Assembly (NCBI GenBank): GCA_003173995.1
Contig: PRDT01000073.1
Location: forward strand, 1 to 12,576
Length of the DNA: 12,576 nt
DNA from: Candidatus Levyibacteriota bacterium
GTDB taxonomy: Bacteria > Patescibacteriota > Microgenomatia > Levybacterales > UBA12049
Direction: 5' to 3'
The stretch's first letter is position 1, and each line of letters opens with the position of its first letter. A program made the translations under genes and the position numbers. Under the pieces are notes generated by a model. The model did no database searches. It was not told where the DNA came from and saw only the letters and a list, made by a program, of their open reading frames with translations. Below are positions 1-6,820 of the stretch, piece by piece.

Positions 1-297
1 AAATCCGATAACAAAACTCTTTCTATTGATGTACCAAATACAGCAAGAACAACTTCATTTAGCAAAGATGGCGGACTAGAAAAGTCAGGTTTTTCAAAAA
101 TTGTTACAGGAGAACGCATCACAGTTACTGGATTTTATGATTTGAAAGATAAAAATAAACTTATTGCAACACGAATGATTATTTATCCTGATTTACCAAT
201 TAACCCAAGTATTGACCTGAATAGAATTGGACTTTCAACTGATGAAATTACTCCTTCAACCGGTAGTGGAAAAAAACTTATCCCAATTATTAAATAA
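1..297 (+). CDS. 3' end of an unidentified gene, OB-fold-like tail (partial)
   Basis: Frame 1 is open from the first base of the window to a TAA at 295-297, giving the last 98 residues of a protein whose start lies outside. The visible part has a beta-rich stretch, with a segment reading TGERITVTGFYDLKDKNKL followed by IATRMIIYPD. This resembles the 'making the value depend on a small OB-like barrel' pattern of DUF5666-type extracytoplasmic domains (G-D/E-R-V-x-V-x-G ... I-A-x-x-I). A polar Ser/Thr/Pro/Gly-rich tail ends in PIIK. No enzymatic motif is visible, so no function is assigned. The next gene starts 37 bases downstream from its own promoter. I am confident that it is coding (clean frame, biased codons, stop followed by a promoter) but not of the family. 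Confidence 0.75.
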   Translation, partial: KSDNKTLSIDVPNTARTTSFSKDGGLEKSGFSKIVTGERITVTGFYDLKDKNKLIATRMIIYPDLPINPSIDLNRIGLSTDEITPSTGSGKKLIPIIK

Positions 298-298
298 C

Positions 299-327
299 TT
301 CCCAAACCATCAAGTTCTGTGTACAAT
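299..327 (+). promoter_or_regulatory. Promoter of the M24 peptidase gene (leaderless)
   Basis: The -10 hexamer TACAAT lies at 322-327. A 4/6 match to the -35 consensus, TTCCCA, lies at 299-304 with a 17-base spacer. Counting seven bases on from the end of the -10 box gives +1 at 334, the first base of a GTG codon in frame with the peptidase. No Shine-Dalgarno sequence lies upstream of this GTG. Confidence 0.6.
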
Positions 328-333
328 ACTCGT

Positions 334-1428
334 GTGAATCTACTTCATCGAATTCAACGAATCCGCGAAAATTTAGCTAAAGAAAAAGTTACGGCTGTTT
401 TTATCTCTAATAAAGAAAACATTTTCTACCTCACAGCATATCCTGGATTTACTGATGAGGGACGTGATGCTTTTATTCTTATAACACCAACTCAACAATT
501 TCTTTTTACCCATGAACTATACTTCGATGAAGTAAAAAAATTACTTCCCGACTTTTCCTGCCAAAAAATCACTTCATACAAAACATTTCCTGATGAACTT
601 GCTCTGTTATTAAAAAATGAAAATATAACACAACTGGGATTTGAAGAAAATGATCTTACCTTTGGTGAATACCAACTATTTAATAAAAAACCCCACATTT
701 TAATACCTACTACCTTTCGTTCTGTACGTGTTTATAAAGATGTTACCGAACTATCACTTCTTAAAAAAGCATGTGATATTACAGATAAGACATTCCAAGA
801 GATACAAACATATATAAGGCCTGGCGTTACCGAAGAAGAAATTTCTCATCAAATAAGTTTGTCTTTTAAAAAACACCATGCGGACAATGCTTTTTCATCT
901 GTTGTTGCATTTGGGAAAAATGCAGCAGTTGCACATCACTTACCAGATGCAACAAAATTACAGAAAAATGACACAATACTCTTGGACTTTGGTGCAGAGT
1001 ATCAGAAATACTGTGCAGACATGTCACGGACTCTTTTTATTGGGAAAGTTCCCACACAAACAAAAAAAGCATATCAAGCAGTTGTTGACTCACTAGATGC
1101 AATCTATGAAAAATTAGAAAAAGACTACTCAAAAGACCAACAAGTCAAGGCAAGTGAGTTGGATATACTCGCAAGGTCGATTATTAAACAAGCAGGTTTT
1201 CCTGAATATCCTCACGCATTAGGGCATGGAGTTGGATTAAAAGTGCATGAGCCCCCTATCCTCTATAGCAAAAGTACTGAAATACTAACGAAAAATATGA
1301 TATTTACTCTCGAACCAGGAATATATCTTCCTTCCCAACTCGGAATTCGAATAGAGGATGTTGTTGCACTAACAGATAAAGGAGTAACTATTCTCACCTC
1401 TTCCCCAAAAGAGCTAATTGTATTATGA
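334..1428 (+). CDS. M24 family metallopeptidase (Xaa-Pro aminopeptidase / prolidase type)
   Basis: Cytosolic creatinase-fold peptidase, expected to remove residues next to proline using two metal ions. With GTG 334 as start it has 364 residues: an N-terminal creatinase-like domain (about 1-130) and the pita-bread catalytic domain (about 135-360). The five metal ligands are all present: two Asp in LLDFGAEYQKYCADMSRT (D218, D229), His in HALGHGVG (H298), Glu in FTLEPGIY (E327) and Glu in IRIEDVV (E341). The catalytic fold is complete and the length is normal for PepQ/PepP-like proteins. An in-frame GTG at 319 would add five residues, but the -10 box at 322-327 falls inside that extension, so 334 is preferred. 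The stop TGA (1426-1428) lies inside the -10 box of the next gene. Aminopeptidase P and prolidase cannot be told apart from sequence alone. Confidence 0.9.
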   Translation: MNLLHRIQRIRENLAKEKVTAVFISNKENIFYLTAYPGFTDEGRDAFILITPTQQFLFTHELYFDEVKKLLPDFSCQKITSYKTFPDELALLLKNENITQLGFEENDLTFGEYQLFNKKPHILIPTTFRSVRVYKDVTELSLLKKACDITDKTFQEIQTYIRPGVTEEEISHQISLSFKKHHADNAFSSVVAFGKNAAVAHHLPDATKLQKNDTILLDFGAEYQKYCADMSRTLFIGKVPTQTKKAYQAVVDSLDAIYEKLEKDYSKDQQVKASELDILARSIIKQAGFPEYPHALGHGVGLKVHEPPILYSKSTEILTKNMIFTLEPGIYLPSQLGIRIEDVVALTDKGVTILTSSPKELIVL

Positions 1429-1429
1429 T
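1424..1429 (+). promoter_or_regulatory. -10 box of the AI-2E transporter gene, overlapping the upstream stop codon
   Basis: TATGAT at 1424-1429 contains the TGA stop of the M24 gene. The predicted +1 (seven bases on) is 1436, exactly the A of the ATG preferred for the transporter. I find no convincing -35 at 16-18 bases; TTCCCC at 1401-1406 is a 3/6 match. Confidence 0.5.
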
Positions 1430-1435
1430 ACAGAT

Positions 1436-2437
1436 ATGTTGGACGAACTAAAAAAGCAGTTTGGTTCGGTGAAAATCCTCGTTGCCCTCCTAACAATTGC
1501 CGTTGCTATTTATTTATTTCAAGTCGCATGGCAAGTCTTGGGACTTTTTTCTGATGCAATTATTATTCTTTTTTCAGCATGGGTAATTAGTTGTATTCTT
1601 GAGCCATCAGTTAATAAACTCTCTCAATTTACTAAATTATCTCGAGGCTACGCAGCAGGGATTATCTATGTTATTTTCTTCAGTCTTGTGGTGATATCCA
1701 TTATGCTTTTCATTCCAGCAATTTCAACACAATTTCAAATGCTTCTCAAAATTCTCCCAAAGTATCTTTCTTATTCACCTGAATTTGTAAGTAAACTCAG
1801 TAGTACAGGACTGAGTTATTTAGAAGGATCACTTCCTATTTTGCCTTCTATTGCTGGCTTTATGTTTTATCTTTTCCTAGTCTTGATTATTTCATTCTAT
1901 CTTATTGTTGATAAAGACAGATTTGAGAAAGAATTGTATAATCTCATGCCAAAAAGTTGGCACGAGCATGCACGATTTACCCAAGACTTGATAGACACAA
2001 CATTTGGTTCATTTATCAGAGTGCAGCTTCTTTTTGGACTTATTGCCGGAGTTGCCACATGGATAGTGCTTCGCATTATCGGTGTTGATTTTGCTGCATC
2101 TACAGCTATTATTGCAGGCGCACTCACCACTATTCCACTTGTGGGACCAGTCCTTGGCATCATTCCTCCTGTTGCTATTGCCTTTTTTGGTGATCCAACA
2201 AAAGGTATCATTGTCTTTCTGGCACTTTTTATTTTCCAACAAATTCTTTTCAATATTATTGGTCCTCGCCTCTTAGGAAAAGCCTTTAAGATGCACCCTA
2301 TTATTGTTTTACTTTCTTTTATTGTGGGCTATCGTATTTTTGGACCACTTGGAGCTATTTTTGCAGTACCTGTGCTTGGCATTCTCTTAGTCATAATCCA
2401 CCGTCTTGGCCTCCATTTTATTACCGGAGAGAAATAA
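1436..2437 (+). CDS. AI-2E family transporter (PerM/YdiK-like membrane protein)
   Basis: Integral membrane protein of 333 residues with about eight hydrophobic segments. Two lie close to the N-terminus (IAVAIYLFQVAWQVLGLF, IIILFSAWVISCILEP), a long less hydrophobic region sits in the middle, and the C-terminal half is strongly hydrophobic. It carries the family's C-terminal signature: LLGKAFKMHPIIVLLSFI followed by GYRIFGPLGAIFAVP. The family is named for an autoinducer-2 exporter, but many members act as ion/Na+ antiporters or have unknown substrates, so no substrate is claimed. A TTG at 1418 is in frame but lies upstream of the -10 box (1424-1429). ATG 1436 fits the leaderless spacing and is taken as the start. 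The gene follows the M24 stop after 7 bases. Confidence 0.88.
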   Translation: MLDELKKQFGSVKILVALLTIAVAIYLFQVAWQVLGLFSDAIIILFSAWVISCILEPSVNKLSQFTKLSRGYAAGIIYVIFFSLVVISIMLFIPAISTQFQMLLKILPKYLSYSPEFVSKLSSTGLSYLEGSLPILPSIAGFMFYLFLVLIISFYLIVDKDRFEKELYNLMPKSWHEHARFTQDLIDTTFGSFIRVQLLFGLIAGVATWIVLRIIGVDFAASTAIIAGALTTIPLVGPVLGIIPPVAIAFFGDPTKGIIVFLALFIFQQILFNIIGPRLLGKAFKMHPIIVLLSFIVGYRIFGPLGAIFAVPVLGILLVIIHRLGLHFITGEK

Positions 2438-2448
2438 CTCTTCACCAC

Positions 2449-2494
2449 TTGACTTTATCTTAGTAAAGTACTATACTAACTTATACTTTAGTTA
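2449..2494 (+). promoter_or_regulatory. Promoter and candidate operator of the TrpR-like gene
   Basis: This is the best canonical promoter in the window: TTGACT (2449-2454), a 17-base spacer, then TATACT (2472-2477), with +1 expected near 2484 and a leader of about 19 bases. A second TATACT lies at 2482-2487. Inverted repeats are nested over it. ACTTTA (2452-2457) faces TAAAGT (2464-2469). TAAAGTA (2464-2470) faces TACTTTA (2484-2490), with centres 20 bp apart. TAACT (2477-2481) faces AGTTA (2490-2494). Dyads covering both -35 and -10 suggest repression, possibly by the gene's own product. Confidence 0.6.
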
Positions 2495-2502
2495 CATAAA
2501 GC

Positions 2503-2829
2503 ATGAGATACTTATCGACAAAAAATGCAAAAGAGCTTTATAAAGCACTTCTTTTGCTCAAAAATGAAGATGAGATAAAAAGATTTCTCGGTGATTTATT
2601 AACACCAGCAGAAATCAAAGAATTTGGCAATCGTTGGAAAGTTGCACAAATGCTTGATCAAAAGATTCAATATGAACGCATTGAGAAAGCAACAAGCATG
2701 AGTACAACAACAATTGCTCGAATCAGTAAATGGCTGAATGGAACACTTGGAGGACTAGGCGGATATCGCTTAGTATTAAATAGAATGAAACAATCAACAA
2801 ATAAAAATGCACATCATACTTCCTCTTAA
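2503..2829 (+). CDS. TrpR/YerC-YecD family DNA-binding regulator
   Basis: All-helical protein of 108 residues matching the Trp-repressor superfamily, YerC/YecD branch. Residues 1-30 (STKNAKELYKALLLLKNEDE) are a helical dimerisation segment. LTPAEIKEFGNRWKVAQML at 33-51 is the family core. The helix-turn-helix spans about 57-79 (YERIEKATSMSTTTIARISK), followed by the G-G-Y motif at 86-88. The C-terminal NKNAHHTSS tail is polar. By homology it binds operator DNA as a dimer; whether it uses tryptophan or another effector cannot be read from the sequence. The promoter carries several inverted repeats, compatible with autorepression. The start ATG has no Shine-Dalgarno and follows a short leader. 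The stop TAA (2827-2829) touches a structured RNA element that controls or ends the transcript ahead of the M20 gene. Confidence 0.9.
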   Translation: MRYLSTKNAKELYKALLLLKNEDEIKRFLGDLLTPAEIKEFGNRWKVAQMLDQKIQYERIEKATSMSTTTIARISKWLNGTLGGLGGYRLVLNRMKQSTNKNAHHTSS

Positions 2830-2879
2830 GGGGAGTTTTGACGTGGTAACACTCACCTCCCCTACTGGGAGGTTTTTTT
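2829..2879 (+). promoter_or_regulatory. Candidate cis-acting RNA switch: alternative stems over a terminator and Shine-Dalgarno
   Basis: Three arms can pair in two exclusive ways. AGGGGAG (2829-2835) is perfectly complementary to CTCCCCT (2857-2863). CCTCCC (2856-2861) is perfectly complementary to GGGAGG (2867-2872). The second stem is followed by seven T (2873-2879), so it is a terminator, and its GGAGG lies 7 bases before GTG 2880, so it also holds the M20 ribosome binding site. Inside the first stem a small hairpin GTG-GTAA-CAC (2843-2852) has a GNRA-type loop. The 5' arm starts on the last base of the TrpR-like stop codon, so a terminating ribosome would cover it. I do not recognise a known riboswitch class. 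Pairing is seen; regulation is inferred. Confidence 0.5.
2856..2879 (+). terminator. Intrinsic terminator after the TrpR-like gene
   Basis: Perfect six-pair GC-rich stem CCTCCC/GGGAGG (2856-2861 / 2867-2872) with a CTACT loop, followed directly by seven T. It is a textbook rho-independent terminator, and its 3' arm serves as the Shine-Dalgarno of the following gene. Confidence 0.8.
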
Positions 2880-4022
2880 GTGGATAATTTTATGAAAACA
2901 GATGTAATACAACTAACCAAACAACTGATAGAAATAGCTTCGTATGTTCGAGAAGATATTAATGAAGTTAACATAGCTAACTATATTTTTTCTTTTCTCA
3001 AACGAAACGGGTTATCTCCTTATAAACAATTTATTGATCAAAAAAGATTCAATGTAATAGTTGTAAAAGGAAACCCCAAACTTTGGCTTTGCGCTCACAT
3101 GGATACAGTAGAACAAAAAACCAATGAAGATCTCAATCCCAAGAGGATTGGAAACAAACTCTATGGACTCGGAGCGACCGATATGAAAAGCGGGATAGCA
3201 GCAATTCTTTGTGCTGTTTCAAATGCCAAGCAATTAAATAACATCGGTCTACTCTTTTACTGTGACGAGGAATACAACTTCGCAGGAATGAAGAAATTTT
3301 TAGAAAATTTTGACGGCAAACCTGAGTTGGTAATTATACCTGAATCCACAAATATGCAAATTAGCAATGCTCACAGAGGACTTATTGAACTTAATGCTGT
3401 TATTAAAGGCAAAACAGGACATGCCTCACGACCTGAAGAAGGCATCAATGCTATCGCGCAAACAGTAAAAGCTGTAGAAGAAATGGCAAAGAAGTTATCA
3501 CTAAAATATTCCAACTCCAATGTTGGAATAACAACCTGCACATTATCTCGCATAAAAGGCGGGTTACAAGTTGGAGTTAAAGATAACAATATCATCTATG
3601 CAAAAGGGACAAATAGTATTCCTGATACAGCGGAAGTGTGGTTGGATATTCGCCCAGCTGTTAAAAATTTCCGCGGGAAAAAAGCGATTGACATATTTAA
3701 AAAACATATTGAGAAGAATGCTTGCATATTAGAGAACGTAGCAATTACTGAAGACCTTGGTTCACTTTTCACACCGACCTCACAACTTACTCGATTTGAA
3801 AAGATTCTAGAAAAAACACTTGGAAAGAAAGAATATCTTCCTGGCAAGAAAATGGGATATGGAGATGGTCAATTATTTTTTGAAAAAACAGATTCTCCTG
3901 TCATATATTTTGGCGCAGGCCCATCTGAGACATGTCACAAAAAAGGAGAATATGTCCTAATAGACCAAGTAAAAATGCTAGAGAAGATTCTTAAGGAGGT
4001 TATAAAAGAATATGAAAAATAG
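2880..4022 (+). CDS. M20 family metallopeptidase / deacylase (ArgE-DapE-CPG2 type)
   Basis: Zinc-dependent hydrolase of 380 residues, cytosolic (no signal peptide). The metal and catalytic residues are in order: CAHMDTV (H73), GLGATDMKSG (bridging D101), CDEE (general base E130 and ligand E131), PEST (E155) and SETCHKKGEYV (H353). The lid/dimerisation domain occupies about 170-290 (KGKTGHASRPEEGINA). Relatives remove acyl groups from amino acids or trim C-terminal residues; the exact substrate cannot be deduced. GTG 2880 is chosen as the start because GGAGG lies 7 bases upstream; the in-frame ATG at 2892 would be 19 bases from it. The last 11 bases overlap the GNAT gene, whose Shine-Dalgarno lies inside this gene. 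Its expression likely depends on read-through of the terminator at 2856-2879. GATAAT at 2883-2888 is a possible weak internal -10 box. Confidence 0.88.
   Translation: MDNFMKTDVIQLTKQLIEIASYVREDINEVNIANYIFSFLKRNGLSPYKQFIDQKRFNVIVVKGNPKLWLCAHMDTVEQKTNEDLNPKRIGNKLYGLGATDMKSGIAAILCAVSNAKQLNNIGLLFYCDEEYNFAGMKKFLENFDGKPELVIIPESTNMQISNAHRGLIELNAVIKGKTGHASRPEEGINAIAQTVKAVEEMAKKLSLKYSNSNVGITTCTLSRIKGGLQVGVKDNNIIYAKGTNSIPDTAEVWLDIRPAVKNFRGKKAIDIFKKHIEKNACILENVAITEDLGSLFTPTSQLTRFEKILEKTLGKKEYLPGKKMGYGDGQLFFEKTDSPVIYFGAGPSETCHKKGEYVLIDQVKMLEKILKEVIKEYEK
3993..3999 (+). promoter_or_regulatory. Shine-Dalgarno of the GNAT gene
   Basis: AAGGAGG at 3993-3999, inside the M20 coding region, lies 12 bases before ATG 4012. 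It and the GGGAGG before the M20 start are the only strong Shine-Dalgarno sequences I find at gene starts here. It shows that the organism keeps an ordinary anti-Shine-Dalgarno and uses it for operon-internal starts. Confidence 0.75.
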
Positions 4023-5559
4023 ACCTGAAATTGAAGGCTTTCCAAGTAGAATTACGATAGAGAAAAGCAAGCTAGCCGTTACCGACGGAATCGTTGAGAT
4101 GTTCTGTCGAGGATATAATGGCAAACCTCCCTGGTATGAACTCTATTCCCTTTCACAAGCCAGGAAAAAATTAGAAAGATATAGAAATATTGATGAAAAT
4201 TGTGAACTATATTCTTTACAAATTGATGGCCAACTATCAGGGTTTGCCATTGTTAGCAACAGTCTTATTCCTGAAGATAATGCAAGATTTATTCAAGAAA
4301 TAGTAGTAGATCCATTAGTGCAACAATCTGAGTATCGAGTTGGAACAAGACTTATGGAGCAAATCATTACTGATGCAACAGATGATGGTATTTCTCAGCT
4401 CTCTCTTCGAACAGATATACGAAATCAAGCAGCAGTCAATCTGTATCAAAAAATGGGATTTGTCCCGCAAACAATACAACAGTCCGGCCAAGCGACTGCT
4501 CGGAATTTTGTTTTGGGACTCAATGGAACTCCACAACCTCGAGAGCAACAAGGAGCTTTCCCTTCTCTCCCTATTGAAAGATCACAGCTCTTTATTAATC
4601 AGCGTGAACTACAAGGAATGTTACTTTGGCAATGGCTTTGTAATATCCAGCAAACCTCAACTCCAGAAGTACCTGATGATTTACAAAGATATAAATCGAC
4701 ATTGCAACCATTTGTAGCGCATGCACTCACTAATAGATATCTCCAGTACGGAAGCTATGACTATCAAGGCAACACATGGTTGAGTCAATCTGCTTGGGGT
4801 GAATCAATGATTTGGGGACCAGATGAGAATATTGCAAAAATGACACAATTAAGTTCATTTTTGCTCTCTCTACAATCTTTTTCCCCTACTAAGATACCAG
4901 CAAAGGATATAGAAAAATTAATTAGCTCATGTTTTGAATCACTGAGAACAGGTAAAAAATTAAATTTAGTGGGTTTTCTTTGCGCATCATATGAAGATAA
5001 TTTTTCTGCCGTTTCTTCTTCTTCTCAAACAAATCGTTTACGTTATTTAGCAGATAGGATAAAACAATTAGAAAGTCAATTACTTCAATTGGATGCCAAT
5101 ATAAAAATTACATTCTTATTTTCTGATACAGACTATGACATATATCCTGTTGAAAAATCGCAAGAGAATTTAGATCGCTATGCCAATCAATTTAGAGAGT
5201 TAGATGAATTTATGAGAGGAAATTTTGACCCTTCTATTGTTCGTATACTTCCCTGGTCACGATATAGAGGTATTTTTAAAAGGGCTTACTACCCTCGATA
5301 TGTAGATGCTCTTCCTTTGGCTGAAAGACGCACAAAAGGAATTCCAAATCTATCATATGTTAAGAGAAGTCAACGTACATTTCAACAAGCAGATTATGCA
5401 GCTCAAGCAGCTTCATTACCAGCAGGATCAATATTACTCATTATGGAAGACCCTAGTTTTAACTCAGACTATGACTTACTTTTTCCGCCGGAACAACGCT
5501 TAACAAAGATAGGAATATTAGATATGGAAGATTATAAGAGATGGGCTAGAAGCAATTGA
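4012..5559 (+). CDS. GNAT acetyltransferase with a large uncharacterised C-terminal region
   Basis: Protein of 515 residues. Residues about 13-170 are a GNAT N-acetyltransferase domain: strand FIQEIVVDP (93-101), acetyl-CoA loop EYRVGTRLM (107-115) and the closing motif NQAAVNLYQKMGF (138-150). The loop is degenerate: the first Gly of Q-x-x-G-x-G is Arg. Residues 185-310 are helical (LLWQWLCNIQQ). Residues 315-515 look like a separate alpha/beta domain: strand KLNLVGFLCASYEDN, helix RLRYLADRIKQLESQLLQL, strand IKITFLFSDTDYDIYP (365-379), then RILPWSRYRG (411-420) and AGSILLIMEDPSF (471-483). Its layout faintly recalls Rossmann-like small-molecule synthases such as isonitrile (PvcA/DIT1) enzymes, but I cannot place it. 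It overlaps the M20 gene by 11 bases, so the two are probably translationally coupled and may act on related acyl-amino compounds. Confidence 0.8.
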   Translation: MKNRPEIEGFPSRITIEKSKLAVTDGIVEMFCRGYNGKPPWYELYSLSQARKKLERYRNIDENCELYSLQIDGQLSGFAIVSNSLIPEDNARFIQEIVVDPLVQQSEYRVGTRLMEQIITDATDDGISQLSLRTDIRNQAAVNLYQKMGFVPQTIQQSGQATARNFVLGLNGTPQPREQQGAFPSLPIERSQLFINQRELQGMLLWQWLCNIQQTSTPEVPDDLQRYKSTLQPFVAHALTNRYLQYGSYDYQGNTWLSQSAWGESMIWGPDENIAKMTQLSSFLLSLQSFSPTKIPAKDIEKLISSCFESLRTGKKLNLVGFLCASYEDNFSAVSSSSQTNRLRYLADRIKQLESQLLQLDANIKITFLFSDTDYDIYPVEKSQENLDRYANQFRELDEFMRGNFDPSIVRILPWSRYRGIFKRAYYPRYVDALPLAERRTKGIPNLSYVKRSQRTFQQADYAAQAASLPAGSILLIMEDPSFNSDYDLLFPPEQRLTKIGILDMEDYKRWARSN

Positions 5560-5563
5560 AATA

Positions 5564-5572
5564 TGATAGAAT
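5564..5572 (+). promoter_or_regulatory. Extended -10 promoter of hisS (leaderless)
   Basis: TGA followed by TAGAAT (5567-5572) is an extended -10 element. Seven bases on is 5579, the A of the hisS ATG. There is no good -35 match and no Shine-Dalgarno. It starts five bases after the GNAT stop codon. Confidence 0.6.
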
Positions 5573-5578
5573 AACCTT

Positions 5579-6799
5579 ATGAATATACAGACATTAAAAG
5601 GATTTCGAGACTTTTTAAGTCTTGATGCAAAGAAAAGACAATATGTTATGAGCACCTGGCAAAAGGTGTTTGAGTCCTATGGTTTTGAGCCTCTTGTTAC
5701 ACCAACTCTTGAATATGATGAACTTCTCACCGGGAAATATGGTGAAGAGGGAGAAAAATTAATGTATCGATTTGTTGATAATGGAGAGAGAAAAGTTGCC
5801 ATGCGGTACGACCAGACTGTCCCAACAGCACGTGTTGTGGCACAATATCAATCCCAACTCCCTGTCCCCTACAAAAGGTATCAAATCCAAAATGTCTTCA
5901 GAGCTGATAATACCCAAAGAGGAAGATATCGAGAATTTACACAATGTGATATTGATACCATAGGTCTTAATAGCGCCACCTCAGATGCAGAGATTGTTGC
6001 AACAGTCTATTTTGCTTTTAAAGCACTCGGATTTACCTCAACAAAAGTATTGATAAATGATAGAGTTGTTTTTGAAGGGCTTGCTCCGGAGGCTATTGCA
6101 ACAATAGACAAACTCAAGAAAATTGGTGAAGAAGGAGTGTGTAAAGAATTAGTCAGTCGAGGAATTTCCTCATCTGAAGAGGAAGCAAAAAACCTTCTTC
6201 AGTCAATTATTGATGCTAAGGCTTCACAAAGACTTGAGGAAATATTTGCAGTACTTGAGACAATGGGAGTGCCAAAAGATGCAGTCATTTACTCGCCTAC
6301 TTTAGCACGAGGACTTGATTATTATACAGGGATGATTTTTGAAATTGAAATTCCAGAATATACAGTTGGATCGGTTGCAGGTGGAGGAAGATATGATGAA
6401 CTCATTGGTATGTTTGCGGGCAGACAAATTCCAGCTGTTGGAGTTGCCTTTGGCTTTGACCGAACAATTGATGCAATGGATGAAATGGGTCTTTTCCCAA
6501 GTGAAGTTTTGCAAGCTTCAGCAAAAGCACTTGTTACTATTTTCAATAAAGATCTTGGACAAAAATCTCTTGAAGTCAGTACAAAGCTTCGCTCACAAAA
6601 TATTCCTGTTGAGCTCTGGCTTGATGACAATGCAAAAATGGACAAGCAGCTCAAATATGCTGATGCAAAGAAAATTCCTTTTGCTATCATTATTGGCCCA
6701 GAAGAAGCAGAAAAAAACGTCGTAACTCTTAAGAATTTAGCAGAAAGGACCCAGGAGCAACTCCCTCTTGAAGACCTTATTAAAAAACTTCTACAATAA
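5579..6799 (+). CDS. hisS: Histidine--tRNA ligase (HisRS)
   Basis: Class II aminoacyl-tRNA synthetase that charges tRNA-His with histidine, cytosolic, homodimeric by family. Residues 1-45 hold motif 1 (GFRDFLSLDAKKRQYV ... YGFEPLVTPTLE). Motif 2 is FRADNTQRGRYREFTQCDID (107-126). The histidine-specific motif LARGLDYYTG is at 241-250, GGGRYD at 267-272, and motif 3 GVAFGFDR at 287-294. Residues about 308-406 form the C-terminal anticodon-binding domain (ALVTIFNKDLG ... IPFAIIIGPEE). Length 406 is within the normal range of bacterial HisRS. All catalytic motifs are intact, so it is presumably functional and essential. It is read from its own promoter, with an ATG at the predicted transcription start. 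Confidence 0.97.
   Translation: MNIQTLKGFRDFLSLDAKKRQYVMSTWQKVFESYGFEPLVTPTLEYDELLTGKYGEEGEKLMYRFVDNGERKVAMRYDQTVPTARVVAQYQSQLPVPYKRYQIQNVFRADNTQRGRYREFTQCDIDTIGLNSATSDAEIVATVYFAFKALGFTSTKVLINDRVVFEGLAPEAIATIDKLKKIGEEGVCKELVSRGISSSEEEAKNLLQSIIDAKASQRLEEIFAVLETMGVPKDAVIYSPTLARGLDYYTGMIFEIEIPEYTVGSVAGGGRYDELIGMFAGRQIPAVGVAFGFDRTIDAMDEMGLFPSEVLQASAKALVTIFNKDLGQKSLEVSTKLRSQNIPVELWLDDNAKMDKQLKYADAKKIPFAIIIGPEEAEKNVVTLKNLAERTQEQLPLEDLIKKLLQ
6792..6797 (+). promoter_or_regulatory. Possible -10 box for the first EamA gene
   Basis: TACAAT at 6792-6797 overlaps the hisS stop codon and would start transcription near 6804, 17 bases before the EamA ATG. There is no Shine-Dalgarno in that short leader. 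TAGTTA at 6809-6814 sits at the exact leaderless spacing but matches the consensus poorly. This gene is the least clear case in the window. Confidence 0.3.
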
Positions 6800-6820
6800 G
6801 TATTGTCCTAGTTAAATATC

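Noticed and set aside
1897..2253. Long open frame on the minus strand opposite the AI-2E gene
   Set aside because: The opposite strand carries a clear family match with a promoter. The antisense translation has no family features and a composition typical of a shadow frame.
2883..2897. GATAAT at 2883-2888 as a leaderless promoter for the M20 gene
   Set aside because: It is only three bases from ATG 2892, too close for initiation at that codon. The GGGAGG at ideal distance from GTG 2880 explains the start better.
4957..5500. Cyclodipeptide synthase as identity of the GNAT C-terminal domain
   Set aside because: The SYEDN and strand-helix layout gave a hint, but the paired catalytic Tyr/Glu motifs of that family are not visible. 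Only an unassigned domain is reported.
5557..5559. Possible recoding of UGA as glycine, as in Gracilibacteria/SR1
   Set aside because: TGA ends the M24, GNAT and 7-TM genes at points where the next gene or promoter begins, and no TGA interrupts a conserved domain.
6322..6690. Open frame of 122 codons antisense to hisS
   Set aside because: It lies wholly within the conserved HisRS motifs on the other strand and lacks a promoter or ribosome site.
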